This document shows positions 45,321 through 56,854 of a stretch of 64,000 bases of DNA, in pieces. The position numbers were made by a program, and so were the translations under genes. The number at the start of each line of letters is the position of its first letter. Position 1 is the stretch's first letter. The notes beneath the pieces were generated by a model that saw nothing but the letters and a program-made list of their open reading frames with translations, had not been told where the DNA came from and did no database searches. The DNA is from Cystobasidiopsis lactophilus (taxonomy: Eukaryota; Basidiomycota; Agaricostilbomycetes; Agaricostilbales; Chionosphaeraceae): the NCBI GenBank assembly GCA_001599975.1, contig BCIO01000003.1:434001-498000 (forward strand), given 5' to 3'.

Positions 45321-46573
45321 CTAAGAGGCGCCCGAAGCCTGGGCCCCGAAACCGGGAAGTTTCATCGCGGAGGCGGCGGTCAGCATCTCGGCATAGTGCG
45401 CTAGAGTAGCCAGACTGAGGGAAGCCGAGCAAAACATCAGACGTGACACACTCACCGTCTAGGAAAGTCTTGCAGTGAATCAAATCGTATTCGACGTGAA
45501 GGCGCCAAAAGTTGGAGCCGTCGGGCTTGACAAACTTCACCACCGCTTGGCCTGGTCTAGCAAAGGACCGCATGAAGTCCGCCATCTCTTTGTAGTCTTC
45601 GTGGGGCTTCGTAACGTCCCAAGTCGTTATTTCTGGTTGACCCGCCACTTCTCCGGGGATGATCATGAATGTGCATTTCGAAGCTTTGAAAGTATGACGA
45701 GCCATGAGGAGCAGAAGAGTCATCTGAGATAGCACCAGAGTTAGTGACGTGTTGTGAGCGATGGATGATGCTCGTACCTGAAGGCGCCCAATGGTTCGCA
45801 AGCCAGCATCTTGACTTCGCACAAGCTCAGGTTTAAGAATAGGGCGCGAGCGATCTGGTTTGAGACCTGGACGAGGGCCTGTGAACGGGATAGGTGCGGG
45901 CCAGTAGGCGCTGCAGAATAGGCTGAGCCATCGGTAGTACGGCGACGGGGCAGAAGCCTTACTTGTCCGAGCGGAAGTAGTCAACCTCCATGGACGCCGT
46001 GCCATCACGAGTCTTAGCGACAAAAAAAGAAGCAAGAGTGGCGCCGAGTAGCTGGTTGCCAGCTCCAGTAGGCAAGTAAGCAGTCAAGTCATATCTGACT
46101 CTTTGACCGAGCAACGAGTGGACAAGGTTGTCTGGATTCAAAAACTTGGCGAGGGTGATGAAGTCAGACACTGAGAACATGGCTGTAGCAGTCTCGTTCC
46201 ACGGCGGCAAGATGTCCACAAGAGAATGGGGAGCCGAAACATCGTGAGGCCCAAATTTCGTGAACTTGTACTTTCCGAACCCGCCCGGAAACTGAGCCAA
46301 GGCAAACGGCAAATATGGATCGTCGAGCGAACACGGCTTCCAGAACGGGTTAAATACCGAGTTGCAAGTTCGAGGAGGAGATGTGCAGCTCACAACAGAT
46401 GTCGTTGCCAAGGCCCGTTCGTAGTATCTGGGCGCAGTCTCTTTCAACAGGGCAATCTCCTTGGCGTAAAGTTCAGCTAGAGCAACAGAGTAGCCGGGCT
46501 GAAGAGGCTTAGGTCGAGAGGCCGCGAGTTCGCTGATGAGTCCCCGGTGGCTTAGGAAAGTAGGGTGGGGCAT
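45321..46573 (-). CDS. Orphan protein, duplicated family, copy 1
   Basis: Unrecognised protein of about 370 residues. Start MPHPTFLSHRGLISELAASR at 46573. Blocks shared with copy 2 at 49526..50794: PTFxSHxxLxxELA, CSLDDPYLPFALAQFPGG, the YFRSD end of the first long exon, AGLRTIGRLQ, MTLLLLMARHTFKASKCTFM, WRLHVEYDLIHCKTFLD, and the C-terminus AHYAEMLTAASAMKLPGFGA followed by QASGAS. The last intron (donor gtgagt) is needed for the conserved end. The 57-base intron 46337..46393 is a multiple of three and has no stop, so it reads through; copy 2 shows it is an intron. No signal peptide. Ends 195 bases upstream of the CDC123 start on the same strand. Confidence 0.68.
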
Positions 46574-47382
46574 TCGAAACTGCAGACGCTGTCTTCGTGG
46601 ATTGAAAAGTAGGGCGAGAAGTTGGGGCCAGTCGCGTCCGAAGGAAATGGATGCCGGAAGACGAAGACAGATGGAAGTTCTCCATTCGTAACAAAGGGAG
46701 CCCGATGAGGATTCCAAGGTACATGTTATACCTGAACGCCGAATGAGACAGAGACTCCATCTGCGTGTCGACCTCGATGTCTAATGGATGAGGTTTCCAG
46801 CGGGCACCTTAATGAGGGCACCGTAAGACAGAGCGAGACGAAATAAGTATTTGTTGGCAGGCCCACCGTGCATCCCAGAAGGATTACCTAGTCTGCGCTA
46901 TTGTTACGCCAGCGAAGAAAGATATGGTATAGCTGGCATAGGCGTCATTGCGGTCGAAGTGTGCAGGCCTGCATCGCCAATGACAAGGCAACGCAATCTG
47001 CGGACGACTTCGATAGAAAGACAATGGCTCGAGCCTCGAGCCCTTGGATCTGACTCATCATTAGTATGGCTGCCAGATGTACGGTTCTCTCTTAGAGAAC
47101 GGCATTGTCGCCCGAAGGCAGAGCTGTTCCGTCCCGGTTATTTTGGGAAAACGGAACGACAAGGATGCCAGAAGCCGGAAGCTCCCAGTCAGTGCTTTCG
47201 ACAGCATAGGTGGTGTAAAGGGTGCAAAAATTGTAACCAGGGATACTGCACAACAGACGGGAATAAACTTGGACGGGCGAATTCCAAAGTGAGGCCTGCG
47301 TAAAGTCGCCCAGCGGCCTTGCCGCAGACCCTTATGAGCCAGCGCTTTTTAGGTCCAGATCCCGTCCTATATAGAGCCTTGC
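46574..47382. other. Intergenic region
   Basis: About 800 bases between orphan gene copy 1 and the CDC123 fragment. No coding signal recognised. Confidence 0.4.
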
Positions 47383-47640
47383 AGGAAGCGCGACTCGGTT
47401 TCCGAAGAGAAGCCTTCGATGGCGTGAGCATCGGCTGGGAGCGGTCCGACGTCGAGGTGGGCTTCAAGGCTTGGCCACTGCCTCGCGCAATGTCTGCTAA
47501 GAAGGACATGGTTGCGCGTGTGGAAGACAGTTGAGAGCAAAATGAGGTCAAGAGCCAGCAAACTGAGGGGCTCTGATTCTGGCAACGGGGGCCACGTCGA
47601 CGTCCGAGACGCAAAGACTTCAAATTTGCCACCGCGAGGC
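47383..47640 (-). pseudogene. CDC123 5'-end fragment (partial copy 2)
   Basis: Near copy of bases 44993..45245: keeps the start codon and MSFLADIARGSGQALKPTST, followed by SDRSQPM. It then loses the CDC123 frame within a few codons, and homology ends near the SIEHWYP-equivalent position. Upstream it keeps ccacgtcgacgt (47592..47603) and TTTGCCACC (47625..47633, opposite orientation to the other copies). It lies just downstream of the SDR gene, so it may simply be inert. Confidence 0.75.
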
Positions 47641-47699
47641 TTTGCAAGTTGCGAGCATCGCGCTATTGGTTCGTTGTTTTGAGTTGCTCACAAGCGTCC

Positions 47700-48728
47700 C
47701 TATCTGTGCTCGATGTTAAGGCTCCACTCCCTCCATTCCTCAATGGCTTGGAGCTGAAGCTTCAGCTTGGCCTCCACCGAAGCCACCGCGTCCTTCCCGA
47801 GCAGGACAGCTTCCGGAACCACCTTCCCTTCAGCTAGGCCAGTACCATGGACGAGGTCCACACATCTAGTCAGAAACAAGTTGAGATTGGATCCAAAACA
47901 ACGCGAGAACCGGCTTGCCTCTCGGCCAGGATATCGGCATCTCCAGCTTGGCTGGTGTCCATCGTAGCGAACGCTTGGCAAATCTTTTGCTCGACTGCTG
48001 CATAGTCGCCGTCAGGAGCTGGGTGTCCGGCTTCCCACACAAACGACTCGAGCGACAGCATCTTCGTGCGAACAGCGCCGGGCTGCCAGTGGGGTTCCTT
48101 TAGCGGTTGAATGAGCCAGAGAATCAACAATGCGAGCTCACGCAGATGCAGACTGCTTTGATACCCAGAGGCGCCAGCTCGGCCGTCATGGACTCAGTGA
48201 TGGCGCGCACAGCAAACTTGGAGCTCTGGTAGCCTCCAATCACTGGCATAGTACGCCACGATCCAGCTGAGCCAATGTTGAGGATCCATCCCGTCTTGAG
48301 ACTGCGCATGCCAGGTAGGAAGGCCCGGCACACGTTGAGCAAGCCGAAGACGTTGACCCTGTACTGCTCCATTGTCGCTTCTGGGGATAGGGTCTCGAGA
48401 GCTCCACCTTGGGCAAAGCCGGCGTTGTTGACCAAGATGGTGGGAGCTTGCCCAAATAGATTGGTGGCTTGGAGTGCGGTGGCGTGCAGCTTGTCCAGGG
48501 GCCAAGAAACGTCCAACTCTAGCACTTTGACCGTCTCGGATTCCAGGTCCTTGATCGTTTCAATACGTCTGGCAGTCGCAATGACCGAATCTCCTCTGAC
48601 GCTGGCAGCTCGAGCGAGGGCGCCGCCGATGCCCGATGAGCAGCCGGTGATGAGCCAGACTTGTCGCCATGAGTCGGGCTCTCGAGTTGCAAATTAGAGG
48701 AGCGCTCACTGTTCTTGGTCATAGTCAT
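47700..48728 (-). CDS. Short-chain dehydrogenase/reductase (classical SDR)
   Basis: NAD(P)-dependent oxidoreductase of the classical SDR family; substrate unknown. With the 50-base intron 48660..48709 removed the protein opens MTMTKN|IWLITGCSSGIGGA, where TGCSSGIG is the cofactor loop. NNAG follows, then a Ser in NIGSAGSW and the catalytic YQSSK with its Lys (GGYQSSKFAVRAITESM). Past that, QPGAVRTKML, and a C-terminal exon LGKDAVASVEAKLKL ending EWSLNIEHR. Without that first intron the frame seems broken, which it is not. The 3' exon borders are approximate. It sits between CDC123 fragments, so it may have been caught in the same rearrangements. Confidence 0.82.
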
Positions 48729-49024
48729 GGTTGCAATGGAAGAAGAGGGACATCGGACATGTGAGGTTCGGTCATCGGGCTTTAGTTCGGCAGGCCACAG
48801 CATGTCGAAGCGCTTGTTGCATGACTCCTGCGTGCCAATTAGAACGCCGAAGATGGGGTGCTCATATGGGAGAGCATTCAGGCACACCGCCAGAGCTTCA
48901 AGGGGTGGATTTCTTGGCCGCTGTCCGATGGAAGTTCCGCGTTCCCGCTTGAGACTTTGAACTTTCAATCGGAACTTGGGCAGAACAGCGGATGTAGGAG
49001 GATGCTTTAAATGCTTTGAAGACA

Positions 49025-49440
49025 GCGAAGCAGCAGCGGCTTCAAAAGCTTGGAGGACAAGGCCTTAGCCTGCGGCACCCTCGCCCGGCTCGCCGTGGAT
49101 ATCATAAGTATGATGGGCACCGAGGTCGTTGGGAAAGTCAGCGGCTGCAGGCGCGGATACCAATGCTCGATGGACGCCTGCATGAAGCGCGAGTCGGTCT
49201 CAGCAGAAAAGCCTTCGATGGCGTGCAGCATCGACTGGGAGCGGTCCTGCGTCGAGATAAGTAGGCTTTAAAGCTTTGCCACTGCCTCGCGCAACGTCGG
49301 ATAGGAAGGACGTGGTTGCGCGTGCGAAAGAGAGTCAAGAGCAAAACGAGGTCAAGAGCCAAGTAAAGCTTGAGGACGCCACGTCGACGTGCGAGGCTAA
49401 GGAAAGGACCTAAGGCGCGATGAATTTGGGTGGCAAAAAT
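49025..49440 (-). pseudogene. CDC123 5'-end fragment (partial copy 3)
   Basis: Copy of bases ~44875..45250. It retains MLHAIEGFSAETDSRFMQAS followed by IEHWYPRLQPLTFPTT, so it is longer and better preserved than copy 2. The start-codon position reads ACG (49309..49311 region, aaggacgtgg instead of aaggacatgg) and the frame diverges after TFPTT. Upstream CACGTCGACGTG and GGTGGCAAA are intact, and homology continues into the 3' end of orphan copy 2, so it is the tail of one duplicated block. Confidence 0.78.
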
Positions 49441-49525
49441 CGGGGCCAGTGGCAAGATTTTGTGCAGGTAGCGGCTGGCATACTAAAGTACAAGAGAGAA
49501 TGCCCGTCAGTCTGATAGTCAGCAC

Positions 49526-50794
49526 CTAAGAGGCGCCCGAAGCCTGGGCCCCGAAACCCGGAAGCTTCATCGCAGAAGCGGCAGCAAGCATCTTGGCATA
49601 GTGCGCTAGAGTAGCTAGGCTGAGGGCAGCAAAGCGAAGAATCACAGTTGAAAATCTCACCGTCTAAGAAAGTCTTGCAGTGGGTCAAGTCATATTCGAC
49701 ATGAAGCCGCCACTGCCAATTGGGCACACGACGTATGCTTGCCACGTTCAGCCTTTTAAAGCTCACTTGAACTTTGTCCGGGCCAGCGAAGCTGCGCATG
49801 AAGCCAATCATTCCGGCAAACTCGACGTCAGGAGTCAAAGTTGCGAGGTCTGATTCAGGCTGCCGCGCCAGTTCTCCTGGAGGCATTTGAAAGGTACACT
49901 TCGGAACTTTAATGGCGCGCCGAGCAACAAGTAGGAGAAGCGTCATCTGCAGCAAGTTTGTCATGAGCTAGGAGTGACTTCGCAAAGAGCAGACTGACCT
50001 GTAAGCGGCCAATAGTTCGCAAAGCGGCTTCGTGGTCACGCTTGTTACCGGGTAAGAGAGCAGGCCGCGGGCCGACAAAGGGCATGGCGTTGTCGCGCCA
50101 ATGGCCATACCGACTGGCAATTGCAGTTAGTCTGGGTGGCAACAAAGACGGGAAGCAACGTACTGATCAGAGCGAAGGTAGCTGACTATCATGGAAGGTT
50201 CTCCGTTGATGTCTTTGGCAGCATAGAAACCGCTCATGCATGCGATCCAATCATTGCCTCCTATGCAAGCCGATATCTTGTACAGGGTTCGCTCATTGCT
50301 TCCGGGATGACATGAATTCTGGGGGTCCAAAAAGTGTAAGAGTTGTGGCAGGTCGTTCACTCGAAATCGCTTGAGTAAGTTTCCTTTCGCTGATCGCCAA
50401 GGGCCTTTGTGGTTGCCTTCGAGATCGAACTCCTCTGAGAACGGGAAAGGTCCGCGTATCTCGATCTCGTAGTAGCCTCCACCACCAGGAAATTGGGTCA
50501 GCGCAAAGGGCAGATATGGATCGTCAAGTGAACAGGACTTGTAAGACTTTGAGCGGTGGCGCAGAAGTTCGGAAAGAGTTCGCTCACGACGGAGGGAGTC
50601 TCTTTGATTTTCATCGCGGCCGCTCGAATGTTAGGATTGGAGGACTGGGTGCCGTTCTCTACCATCGCTATCTCCTCTTCATAGACCTTGGCTAGACGCA
50701 ATGCGTAAGAGCGATCAGGCTGATTGGGTTCAGCGTCTTTCGTGGCAAGCTCTTTGACAAGCCGCTGGTGGGAGAAGAAGGTAGGGTGTACCAT
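49526..50794 (-). CDS. Orphan protein, duplicated family, copy 2
   Basis: Paralog of 45321..46573 with the same exon order. Start MVHPTFFSHQRLVKELATKD; a 50-base intron at 50538..50587 joins KETPSV to SCSLDDPYLPFALTQFPGG; later blocks YLRSDQ, ALRTIGRLQ, MTLLLLVARRAIKVPKCTF, WRLHVEYDLTHCKTFLD and the end AMKLPGFGAQASGAS. The middle (FPFSEEFDLEGNHKGPW) is diverged from copy 1 whereas the ends are nearly identical. No known domain. Whole-length conservation and intact introns argue that both copies are, or recently were, functional. Confidence 0.66.
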
Positions 50795-51873
50795 CGAAGG
50801 GTCTTTTCTTCTTGGATATTTGATTGCTGATCTGGAATAGTAGAGGGACAGACCTCCAGAATGGGTATTTATACCGAACGGTGGCGAAGAAGACAGACAA
50901 CGCGAGATGATAACAGACGATGACCACCACAAAGGGCTCATAGATTCATTATCCCTTGAAGGCCACTCCGAGTACAAGGCGCACTCCGAATCAGTACGAT
51001 AGACGTAAGACGTCAATACAGGACGTGTGAAGACTCCACTTGCGTCCATTGTTCGACTAACCCACCGGAAGACGGAACGATACAGACCATTCGTCCAGGC
51101 AGAAGGTGACGCCGGCCCCTCGGACGAGATTTACAGTTAGAATATTGACCAGGGCAAGTGGACACGAAAGGCGCAGAGCATAAACGCAGTGTCACAGTGC
51201 ACAGAAATTTGGAGCCATGGGCTCGAGAGGCGGCTGGAGCAGGTTGACGGGACAGTGAGCTCCTCGCTCGCAAGGCGTAGCTCTTTGCCAATTCTAGATC
51301 AGCCTAAGGCATCGACAGGCAGGGAATTTGAAGGCACATTGAGACAGACGGCTCTTCAACTCGGACATCGACGTTCTCGGGCAACCTGCGATTCGAGCTC
51401 TGGCTTGGTTGGACCGCTTGCTTACAATGCTCGCTGCCTTGTCGACTGCTTGTCTTGAGTCGGCGGTCGTGGCGGGTGCAGGTACAACCGCTGCTTGATC
51501 TGTACACCGTTTGCGGCGCATTTGGAACCTGGCGGCCGAAGCTGGGCCCGCTCCAATCTCCATGCCTCTCTCCAGACTCCTGCGAGCTTCTCAGCCCTAT
51601 AGAAGACCGTGCGAGGGAGACCGCAAGTAGCATAGAAGTGAGGCCGGTCTTTCGTGCAGAAGTGATGTCGAACGAATGATGCCGTTGCTCCCTTGGAGTT
51701 GGCGCCTTCTTGCGCACTGGAGCAGTCACGAAGAGAGGAACGAGCACCAATGATGCTTCGGCAAAGGCATGCATGGGTGGCAAGAGGAATTCAGAAGCTG
51801 TCCTTACACCTCTTGCTCCCTCTTTCGGTTTTCGACTACGACGACCAATGCCTTGCCCCTTTCTCAATGGGAG
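50795..51873. other. Intergenic region between orphan copy 2 and DUF4185-like gene
   Basis: About 1.1 kb holding both divergent promoters. Open frames here lack family signals. Confidence 0.4.
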
Positions 51874-53496
51874 ATGCGATTGATTTTTGTTCTTATTCAT
51901 CTCTTGCCCTTGTCGGCAGCATGGCGCCTGCGCAAATGTCGCCATCGAGTTCGCCCGAGCGCCACCTCAGCGCGTCCATCGCGAACCACTTCTTCCCTCT
52001 CTGACACTCTGCTTTCCTCTTCTGCCGCTGTGTCCTCGTCATTGCTTCCGTCAGCGCCAGTGGTTGTGTCTGGAAAGGTGGACATCTTGGGCGCGCTGGA
52101 ATTCCCATCGCTTCCAATCAAGCGGGACTGCGGTTCGTCTTTCGGCATGCCCTTGCTTCCAGTGCTGATATTGTTTCTAGGATTCTCCGGTGTGATTAGC
52201 AATCAAAGCATTTGGGTATGGTGCGACACGTAGGCTCCTCTCCACTTTCCCTGACGAAGTCACTTTGACAACGGCTTGGGCAGCATGTGGTACGACTCGT
52301 CTGGCAAACAACTTGGATTCATCACTGGCTCGGTGTCCGTTGGCAACCTCAGCGAGCCAACAAAGACGTACGACTTCCTGAACGCCGACTCGGGCCTCGA
52401 CCCATGGATCCTGACGAACGACACGGAGGGGTCGAGCGGAGGCGCGTCTACTTGGTTTGTCTTTCAGCAGTACTGAAAAATGCTCGAGCTCATGTGTTTG
52501 TGCTGCAGGGCTCTCTGGGCAACGCAGGTGTCAGAGCTTGACGCCGCGTCCGGGAAAGGAATCGGCTTCTACGTCCTTAACTACAGACCTAAAGGCTTGG
52601 ATAATTCTCTGGGTGCAGGGATAGTTCAGGTGGATGTGCAACCGGGAAAGAGGCCAACCGCCACCCGGACCGCCATCTATTGGACTTTGCCTGAAGAGCC
52701 GACCTACGGCAACGCCTTTGCAATGGTTTGGAAAGGCTATGTCTGTGCGTCTTGGTGGCAATGCGTTCGATAAATGATACTGAGTCCAGCGACGCAGATG
52801 CCTACGGCCATGGATTCACCAACACCTCCTAGTGCGCAGCCAACCTTTCTTCGTTGCCAGACGGATCTCACGCTTCGATCGCAGCACCTTTTTAGGCCGA
52901 GCTCCAGTTGCCTCAGCCTTGGACAACAAGGCATCTTGGACCTACTGGACCGGATCGGGATGGGCCTCACGGCCAGTCGTTTCTGAAGCTGCCGCCATCT
53001 GGGGGTGGTACACCATCAGCGAAGGCAGCATTTTCTATTCCAATTACTACAAGAAACTCATGGTGGTGAGGCGCTTTCTGCCTTGGTCTGCTGTGGCCAC
53101 GTGCTGACGGAAGCTTCAGGTATGCTCGGACGGATTTGGGACCGGGAATCTGTACATTTACTTGGCGGACAAGCCTGAAGGGCCGTGGACCAGTGCGTTT
53201 GCTCTCACAGAATTGACCTGCAGATACTGAAGGTAATCACAGATGGCACTGTAATCTACCAAGACAAGACGCCGGACGTGTTGCGCTGTAAGCTGCCTTC
53301 CAGTATCTGCGTACGAATCTTCTAAGCCACGACGAAGACGACTGCTCGGGGCATCCAGAATACGACGAGTCGGGCAAAACATTGCTGATCACCTGGCAAT
53401 CCGGACTGTGAGTTTCTTCTCATTTGCACCTACCTCAGCGGCTCACACCACCGCTCCAGAAACAACGGCCAAGCGCTCAGAGTAACGTTTGATTGA
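51874..53496 (+). CDS. Secreted DUF4185-like protein
   Basis: Predicted secreted protein with a five-bladed-propeller-like DUF4185-type domain; function unknown, sometimes carbohydrate-related. The signal peptide MRLIFVLIHLLPLSAAW fixes the start at 51874. Family blocks: SNQSIWVWCDT, MWYDSSGKQLGFITGSVSV, SGGASTWFVFQQ, GYGHGF-type AYGHGFTNTSY, FLGRAPVASALDNKASWTYW, GWYTISEGSIFYSNYYKKLM, VCSDGFGTGNLYIYLADKPE, and the end HPEYDESGKTLLITWQSG...RVTFD. An intron at 52832..52884 joins TNTSY to TFLGRAP and removes an apparent stop. Many short introns, so the middle is approximate. Confidence 0.62.
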
Positions 53497-53560
53497 TAGA
53501 TGCGATATAGTAACGTGCAATCTAGAGTCCAGTCTAAAAATGCAAATATGCAACGCGTCT

Positions 53561-55584
53561 CTACTCGACCAACGCCGGCCTACTCTCCGCGACCTCCTTC
53601 AACAGGCTGACCTGCCTCGCCACCTCCCCCAGCACGCCCAACACCTTCCTGTTGCCCTGCACGAACGCGTGCGTCTCGTACTTCAACCCCTTCTCCCCGT
53701 TCCGCTCCGCAAACTCCTTGACCAGCGCATTGACCTCCCGCAGCCGATGGCGGGGGATGCGAGGAAAGAGGTGGTGCGAGACTTGCATGTGCAGCCCGCC
53801 GTGGATCCAGTCTAGCCACAAGGGGCAGTCGACGTCCATGGTGGTGCGAAGTTGCCGGTGGGCGAACCCTTCGTAAGGCCCCAAGTCTTCAGTGGACTGG
53901 CCGTAGTGCGACAAAACGATCTGTTCATCCCACCAAGGAAAACTCCTTGCCTCAGCAAAGAAAATTGCGGCAAAAGGAGGAAGGGAACGAACCTGGACAT
54001 GCAATGGCGACGTCGTCACGAAACACACGACCACATAAGCGACCCTCATCCCGACCGACGGGATCGCTCGGAGGAGGCAGGTAAACCAGATCCAGAAGAA
54101 CAGGCAGCCGGTCAGCTCGAGGTTCCGGAAGAAGCCGGGCTTCATTTTGGTCAGTAGGAAGACGTAGGAGTTGACAAAGAGGTTGGGCCGCCCAAAGGCG
54201 AGCACGAGGTAGTACAGCTTGTGCCTGCTCGCCACCAATAAAGAAGGTCTCGGAGCGCGTTCCGATATCTAAATGGAGGAGTAGACGAACTGGAGGGAGA
54301 CCATGAACCGAGCAAAAGGGTCAAAAGTCATGATGCGGCGGTAGTAGGTGGAGTAGCGCGAGTTGAAAAAGTCGGGCGAGTTGGCTAGGAAGGGCATGTG
54401 TCTGTCCAACGCCACATACTCAGCATCGGAGCCCGATGGAATCTGAACGTGGAACACTGACTGGATATCTGGGTCGTGCACCGTGTGATTCTGCATGGGA
54501 CGCGTAAGAATAGCTCCAAGGGAGCAAGAAGCAAAGAGAAAAGCTCACAGTGACGACTGCAAGCCGGGTCAATGCTTTTGTGAGCACCACAACAAGTTTG
54601 CTCCGGGTCGGCTCACTCACTGTGATGAATGTTGTGGTTCTGTACGTTCTCAAACAACTCAATATCTCGGCCACCGACAAATCGAGATATAAAAAGGATT
54701 TCGGGACGCACATCACACCACCACCCAACGCTCAGCCCGCCCATGAAGTCGGCGACGAAGATGGCGACCAGCCGGTCCCACCAGTAGTTGCCAGTGACGC
54801 CCACATGGCCGGCATCGTGGACGAAGAAGGTGAGCTGGTGCTTGAACACGCCGAGGAAGAAAGCCGACGCCAAGTAGTGCCCTGTTGTCGCGCGCAATCA
54901 CTTAGCACTCGGGATGACAAGCTAGCGTCTTAAGAGAGACCAACAAGCGGTTGTAGCCTTGAAATAGAAGCCCATGGCGAGCGCGAAGAAGGCCAAATAT
55001 CGAGCCAGCTCGAATCGATAATTCCGCAGCGGGGTTGGGTCGTACAAGCCCATCGACTTGACCTGATCATGCAGCCGCTCGTAGTCGAGCTGTACAGCGT
55101 GTTGCTCAGCTGGTACGATGCCTGACGGGGGTGGCAAGGGCTCCAGATCTGCTGTAGTGATGGCCGGCCTCTCACCCAGCGCTGCGCCCGCACTCGAGCC
55201 ACCAGCAACCGCCGCCAAGCCCTGCTGCCACGTCTCCACATCCTGACAGCGCCAGTCCAGCTTCTCCCAGCCTAACTCGAGCTGCACAGGTGGCGTCAAC
55301 GGCGTCCAGCCCTGCTCGTCCGTCCAGCCTTGCCCATGCTTGACCTTGGCCACCGCGAACGACTTGAACCTGGCCTGCGTCGCCGCGGAGTGGTAGGCCT
55401 CCAGTTCAGCCACCGCGTCTCGCCCGACAAAGTGGAGGATCGACAAGACGCCGCCCGGGTGAGCGAGAGCCCAAGAGTTGAGGCGGTAGACGGTGCGCCG
55501 GTGCAGGACGAGCAGGTGGCCCCGGCTGATCAGCGCCGCTATTTGGGACCGCGTTAGCTCGGGCAGCTCCTTGGAAGGCGCCAT
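53561..55584 (-). CDS. Cytochrome b5-fusion fatty acyl desaturase, probable delta-8 sphingolipid desaturase
   Basis: ER membrane enzyme; the fungal members insert the delta-8 double bond in ceramide long-chain bases (front-end desaturases are the alternative). Start MAPSKELPELTRSQIAALIS; N-terminal cytochrome b5 domain with NSWALAHPGGVLSILHFVGR (haem HPGG). Then a long linker, membrane helices, and three His boxes: HDAGH, HNIHH, and QVSHH in GGLHMQVSHHLFPRIPRHRL, where the Gln replaces His as usual for b5-fusion desaturases. It ends QVSLLKEVAESRPALVE. Several introns. The 5' end is partly duplicated at 56855..57235. Confidence 0.87.
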
Positions 55585-55805
55585 TGCTACTGTTGGTGCT
55601 GGCTGACGAGGAGGAAGACGAGGCCGACGCGCTTTGTTTCTTTGGGAGCTCAGGGCGGGGAGTGGTGGGCGGTGGCGAATCCGGGCTCATGCATCTGGGT
55701 AGTTACGAACTGCTACAGCATTGCAAGAATGGTACAATGAGGGCAAAAACAAGGAGGATCAGTCGGAAGGCTAAAGCGCTGGTAGTACAAAGAAGCCGAC
55801 CGACT

Positions 55806-56276
55806 CTACCGTTGAGGCTTCATACCTTCACCATGGGCCTGGTCGCAAAGCATAAAGTGCTGAGAACAAGGCAGCGTTGGAGCGGAGTGCGCATCTGAGT
55901 ACTTACGGCGGAGATCAATGCACGGTGGGTCGCAAGTATTGGTGGTCTCGTCGTCACGGATTGTGGTGTTCTGGATGCAGGCAGTGTGGCGTGGCTCTTG
56001 AACTTGTCTGCGGGCGCTGTTGTTTTCATTCTGTGGATTGGCGATGTAGTGGTCGAAAACCGCGTTCGGGTGAGTATACACGAGTTGCTCCACAGTTGTG
56101 CAGCGATAGTGCTCCAGCAAAGGACGGAGGCTGAGTGTCCCGATCTGCGTAATGGCCCATTGTTGAAGATAGTGGTGTGCGTGCTCTACGAATTGGCAGG
56201 TCGCAAGCTTGTGTATCGTAACGGTGTACTTTTGGCAGCGCGGACACCGATTGTGCACTCGAATCCACCGACACAT
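55806..56276 (-). CDS. Small Cys-containing hypothetical protein
   Basis: Reads MCRWIRVHNRCPRCQKYTVT from 56276 with further Cys/His (CQFVEHAHHY, HYRCTTVEQ, CDPPCIDLRR). A strong donor (gtaagt) follows CIDLRR, so the last exon may lie at 55806..55860. MCRW-type small Cys/His proteins are common, uncharacterised fungal families. It lies between the desaturase and its 5' fragment. Confidence 0.33.
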   Translation of the reverse strand: MCRWIRVHNRCPRCQKYTVTIHKLATCQFVEHAHHYLQQWAITQIGTLSLRPLLEHYRCTTVEQLVYTHPNAVFDHYIANPQNENNSARRQVQEPRHTACIQNTTIRDDETTNTCDPPCIDLRRKYSDAHSAPTLPCSQHFMLCDQAHGEGMKPQR

Positions 56277-56854
56277 GTTCACGGCGAATTGGAGTGGCGG
56301 TAGAACTTGTCTTCAGAGCTGGAGCTGACAAAGCCGAATGCAGACTTTGGCTTGCCGCTCCAGTAAGACCCAGAACGAGCCGGGACTTGCGGACTATACA
56401 GTAACCCGCGGAGAGATATCGGCGAAGGTCAGGCAGCAATCGCTCCCTTTCAATGGGGAAAGGCGGTCTCTTGACAGGGGACGCGGATGGCACCCCAAAG
56501 GCTGAGGAGCAATATCGCAATTTGAAAAGCTGGCGCTCCCGGAACAAGAAAAGTGGCGGCCGCAAGTAGTCCTAGACCCCCTCCGACCAAGGGGTCGTTC
56601 ATCCTTCGGCCTCGGCAATTGTATAAGGGGAAAGAAGGGGGCACCGACGAGGCGAGGCGATACTCTGTCAGTCTCGGAAGCACGGAAGAAAGGAAGGGTA
56701 GTCTTCATCGAGTAAGGAATAGAGGGGGTAGGAGGAAAGCCTGCAACATCGACTCGGTGATACACCTCGAGCAGTGATGGAAACCTGGACGAGCGAGAGC
56801 CCTGAAAAAAACCCGGACAGCAAAAGCATCAGCGCTTTTCTTGTGTGGCAGATC

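Noticed and set aside
48660-48728. Apparent frameshift at the start of the SDR gene
   Set aside because: A 50-base intron joins MTMTKN to IWLITGCSSGIG in phase.
50538-50587. Apparent frameshift in orphan copy 2
   Set aside because: A 50-base GT-AG intron matches the intron position of copy 1.
52832-52884. In-frame stop in the DUF4185-like gene
   Set aside because: It falls in an intron; joining TNTSY to TFLGRAPV is phase-consistent and family-like.
56394-56765. Open frame between the desaturase and its fragment
   Set aside because: Random-looking composition, no motif, no splice context.
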